7,124 nt of DNA from Opitutaceae bacterium UBA3033 (GTDB lineage Bacteria > Verrucomicrobiota > Verrucomicrobiia > Opitutales > Opitutaceae), in contig DFDG01000091.1 in the NCBI GenBank assembly GCA_002367815.1, positions 1-7,124 of the forward strand. Reading direction: 5' to 3'. Shown here one piece after another: positions 5,535 to 7,124 of this stretch (positions within the stretch are counted from its first letter, which is position 1; each line of letters starts with the position of its first letter). The position numbers and the translations under genes were made by a program. The notes beneath the pieces are model-generated. The model was not told the origin of the DNA and searched no databases. It saw only the letters and a list, made by a program, of their open reading frames with translations.

Positions 5535-7124
5535 CTCCATTTGCACGAACTGTTGATAAAGTGCGGCATACGATCCGCCTTGAGCCAGCAGCTCTTCATG
5601 ACGGCCGCGCTCAATGATTTCGCCCTGCTCCAACAACAGCACTTGGTCGGCATGTCGGATGGTGCTCAATCGATGCGCCACAATGAAACTGGTGCGTCCG
5701 CGTAACAGCACCAACAAGGCTTTTTGGAGGCGGTCCTCGGTCAAGGCGTCGATGGAACTAGTTGCTTCATCCAGAATAACTATCCGTGGATTCGCCAGCA
5801 TAGCCCGGGTGAAGCAGACCAACTGACGCTGGCCGATCGACAGGGCCGCCCCCCGCTCCCCCACTTCCGTGAGCAGCCCCTGGGGCAGAGCCTCCAAAAT
5901 ATCCAGACAGTCGAGTTGCCGGGCCGCATTGAGAATTTCCGCATCACTGGCTTCCGGTTTACTCAAACGAATATTCTCCAGCACCGTGCCGCTGAATAAG
6001 AAGTTTTGCTGCTGCACCATGCCCATTTGCCGGTGCAGGGAAAGACTGGTCACGGCACGGATCTCATGCCCGTCGATCAGTAACTCGCCACTGGTGGGCA
6101 GATAAAACTTCGAAACCAGATTGATGATCGAACTTTTGCCGCTGCCGGTGGGTCCCACCAGCGCAACCGTCTGCCCTGGTTCGGCCACAAAGTTCACGTG
6201 GTGCAGCACCGGCTTGTTCGGATTGTAACCAAACGACAAATTGCGCAACTCCACGCGAGCACCGGCCGAACCTTCGGCGGATGAGATCCCCGTTCTGGGA
6301 TCGGGCAAATCAAGCGCATTCACGTCATCCTCCCAATCCGGTTTGGCGTCAATCAATCGGAACACTCGTTCGGCTCCCGCCATGGCGACCAGCGCATCAT
6401 TATATTGGTTCCCAAGGGTGGCCACCGGCGAAAAGAATAGATTGGAGAGAAAGAAAAACTGGATCAGTGCCTGCATCGACATATCGCCATGCAAGGCGCG
6501 CCAACCGCCAAACATCAGCAAAATTGCCACGAAGAACTGACTGTTTAGTTCCAACAGGGGCGTGAGCACACCGGAGGTCCGGGCCAGAGCCATGTTATAA
6601 CTGGAATGATCCGCGAGGAGTGAGCGAAAAAACCCCGCGTTGATATCCTGCCGCACAAATCCTTGGGTCACGCGGATACCGTTCACCGATTCGGCCAAAG
6701 TCGCGGTCACGCGGCTGAAACTTTCCTGGGTCGCCCGGGTAAGGGTGCTCAACTTTACCCGGAAATGGCGATTGATCAGATAGAGCACCGGAGCCATCGC
6801 GAGCACCACGCAAAACAGTTCAAGGTCCAGAAATGCCATCACGATGGCGGTGACCACCATTTGCCCGCCCTGCACCATCGACACAAAAAATACGTTTTGA
6901 ATCCCCGCCCGCAGCGATTCCACATCCGTCGTCACCCGGCCGATGATTCGGCCAAGTTTCGTGCGATGGAAAAAACTCATCGGGTGTTTGTGTAATTGCT
7001 CAAAGATTTGACTGCGCAAGCGATTCACCACCGTCTCACCAATCTCCAACGCGTATTTTTGCCGCCAACGCATCATCCCTTCTGTCAGCACCGCCACGAG
7101 GGCAAAGCCCAGCACCGCCAAAGG
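5526..7124 (-). CDS. ABC exporter half-transporter (MsbA-like), N-terminus cut by window edge
   Basis: The frame is open from the right edge to TAG at 5528-5526; about 530 residues are visible and the N-terminus, including the first membrane helix, is missing. Numbering is from the TTG at 7121, an internal codon. A type IV exporter transmembrane domain (about 1-245) carries the intracellular-loop motif FFHRTKLGRIIGRVTTDVE (50-68) and ESVNGIRVTQGF (144-155). A linker (about 260-285) leads to the nucleotide-binding domain: A-loop Tyr299, Walker A GPTGSGKS (323-330), Q-loop Gln371-372, signature LSIGQRQ (427-433), Walker B RIVILDE (446-452), D-loop SSID (455-458) and H-loop His483. All catalytic residues are present; the signature has Ile for the first Gly of LSGGQ. 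Half-transporters of this type dimerise in the inner membrane and export lipids, drugs or peptides; the substrate is not readable here. A partner half-transporter could lie beyond the edge. Confidence 0.92.
   Translation of the reverse strand, partial: PLAVLGFALVAVLTEGMMRWRQKYALEIGETVVNRLRSQIFEQLHKHPMSFFHRTKLGRIIGRVTTDVESLRAGIQNVFFVSMVQGGQMVVTAIVMAFLDLELFCVVLAMAPVLYLINRHFRVKLSTLTRATQESFSRVTATLAESVNGIRVTQGFVRQDINAGFFRSLLADHSSYNMALARTSGVLTPLLELNSQFFVAILLMFGGWRALHGDMSMQALIQFFFLSNLFFSPVATLGNQYNDALVAMAGAERVFRLIDAKPDWEDDVNALDLPDPRTGISSAEGSAGARVELRNLSFGYNPNKPVLHHVNFVAEPGQTVALVGPTGSGKSSIINLVSKFYLPTSGELLIDGHEIRAVTSLSLHRQMGMVQQQNFLFSGTVLENIRLSKPEASDAEILNAARQLDCLDILEALPQGLLTEVGERGAALSIGQRQLVCFTRAMLANPRIVILDEATSSIDALTEDRLQKALLVLLRGRTSFIVAHRLSTIRHADQVLLLEQGEIIERGRHEELLAQGGSYAALYQQFVQMEEK

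Noticed and set aside
5838..5858. Non-functional ABC signature because of LSIGQRQ
   Set aside because: The first Gly of LSGGQ is variable in many functional exporters, while the essential Ser, second Gly and Gln are present together with all other catalytic motifs.

Overview
The window looks like chromosomal DNA of a Gram-negative bacterium, most likely in or near Verrucomicrobiota. The pointers are a free-standing SWIB-domain gene (common in Chlamydiae/Verrucomicrobia and relatives, rare elsewhere), a sensor hybrid kinase of a style I associate with that phylum, moderately high GC, and start codons without clear Shine-Dalgarno sequences. This assignment is inference from gene style; no rRNA or other marker is present. 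No tRNA, rRNA, CRISPR array or mobile element was found, and no stretch over 300 bases lacks a gene.

Layout, left to right. (1) 1-765, minus strand: the first 255 codons of an EamA/DMT-family membrane transporter, cut by the left edge. (2) 766-894: a short divergent intergenic region. (3) 895-2388, plus strand: an intact two-domain PPK2-type polyphosphate:AMP phosphotransferase. Its stop codon overlaps that of the convergent gene. (4) 2385-4978, minus strand: a membrane-anchored hybrid histidine kinase in pieces. Its domain order is TM, Cache-like periplasmic sensor, TM, PAS, HisKA, HATPase_c, pseudo-receiver, receiver. Every kinase motif is readable, but the frame is interrupted by an in-frame TGA, a pair of mutually compensating one-base indels around a second TGA, and a one-base shift before the last receiver. 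The start is also doubtful. (5) 5058-5087: a strong rho-independent terminator for the next gene. (6) 5108-5377, minus strand: an 89-residue SWIB/MDM2-domain protein. (7) 5526-7124, minus strand: a MsbA-like ABC exporter half-transporter (TMD-NBD), cut by the right edge, with a hairpin spanning its stop codon.

The genes do not form an obvious operon or pathway. ABC exporter, SWIB and kinase lie on one strand but are separated by terminator-like hairpins, so they are probably separate transcription units. The main point of interest is the broken kinase. Its lesions are confined to one gene while the flanking genes are open throughout, which favours a recently inactivated gene. Homopolymer-type assembly errors remain a live alternative for the indels. 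I found no convincing previously undescribed system in this window.
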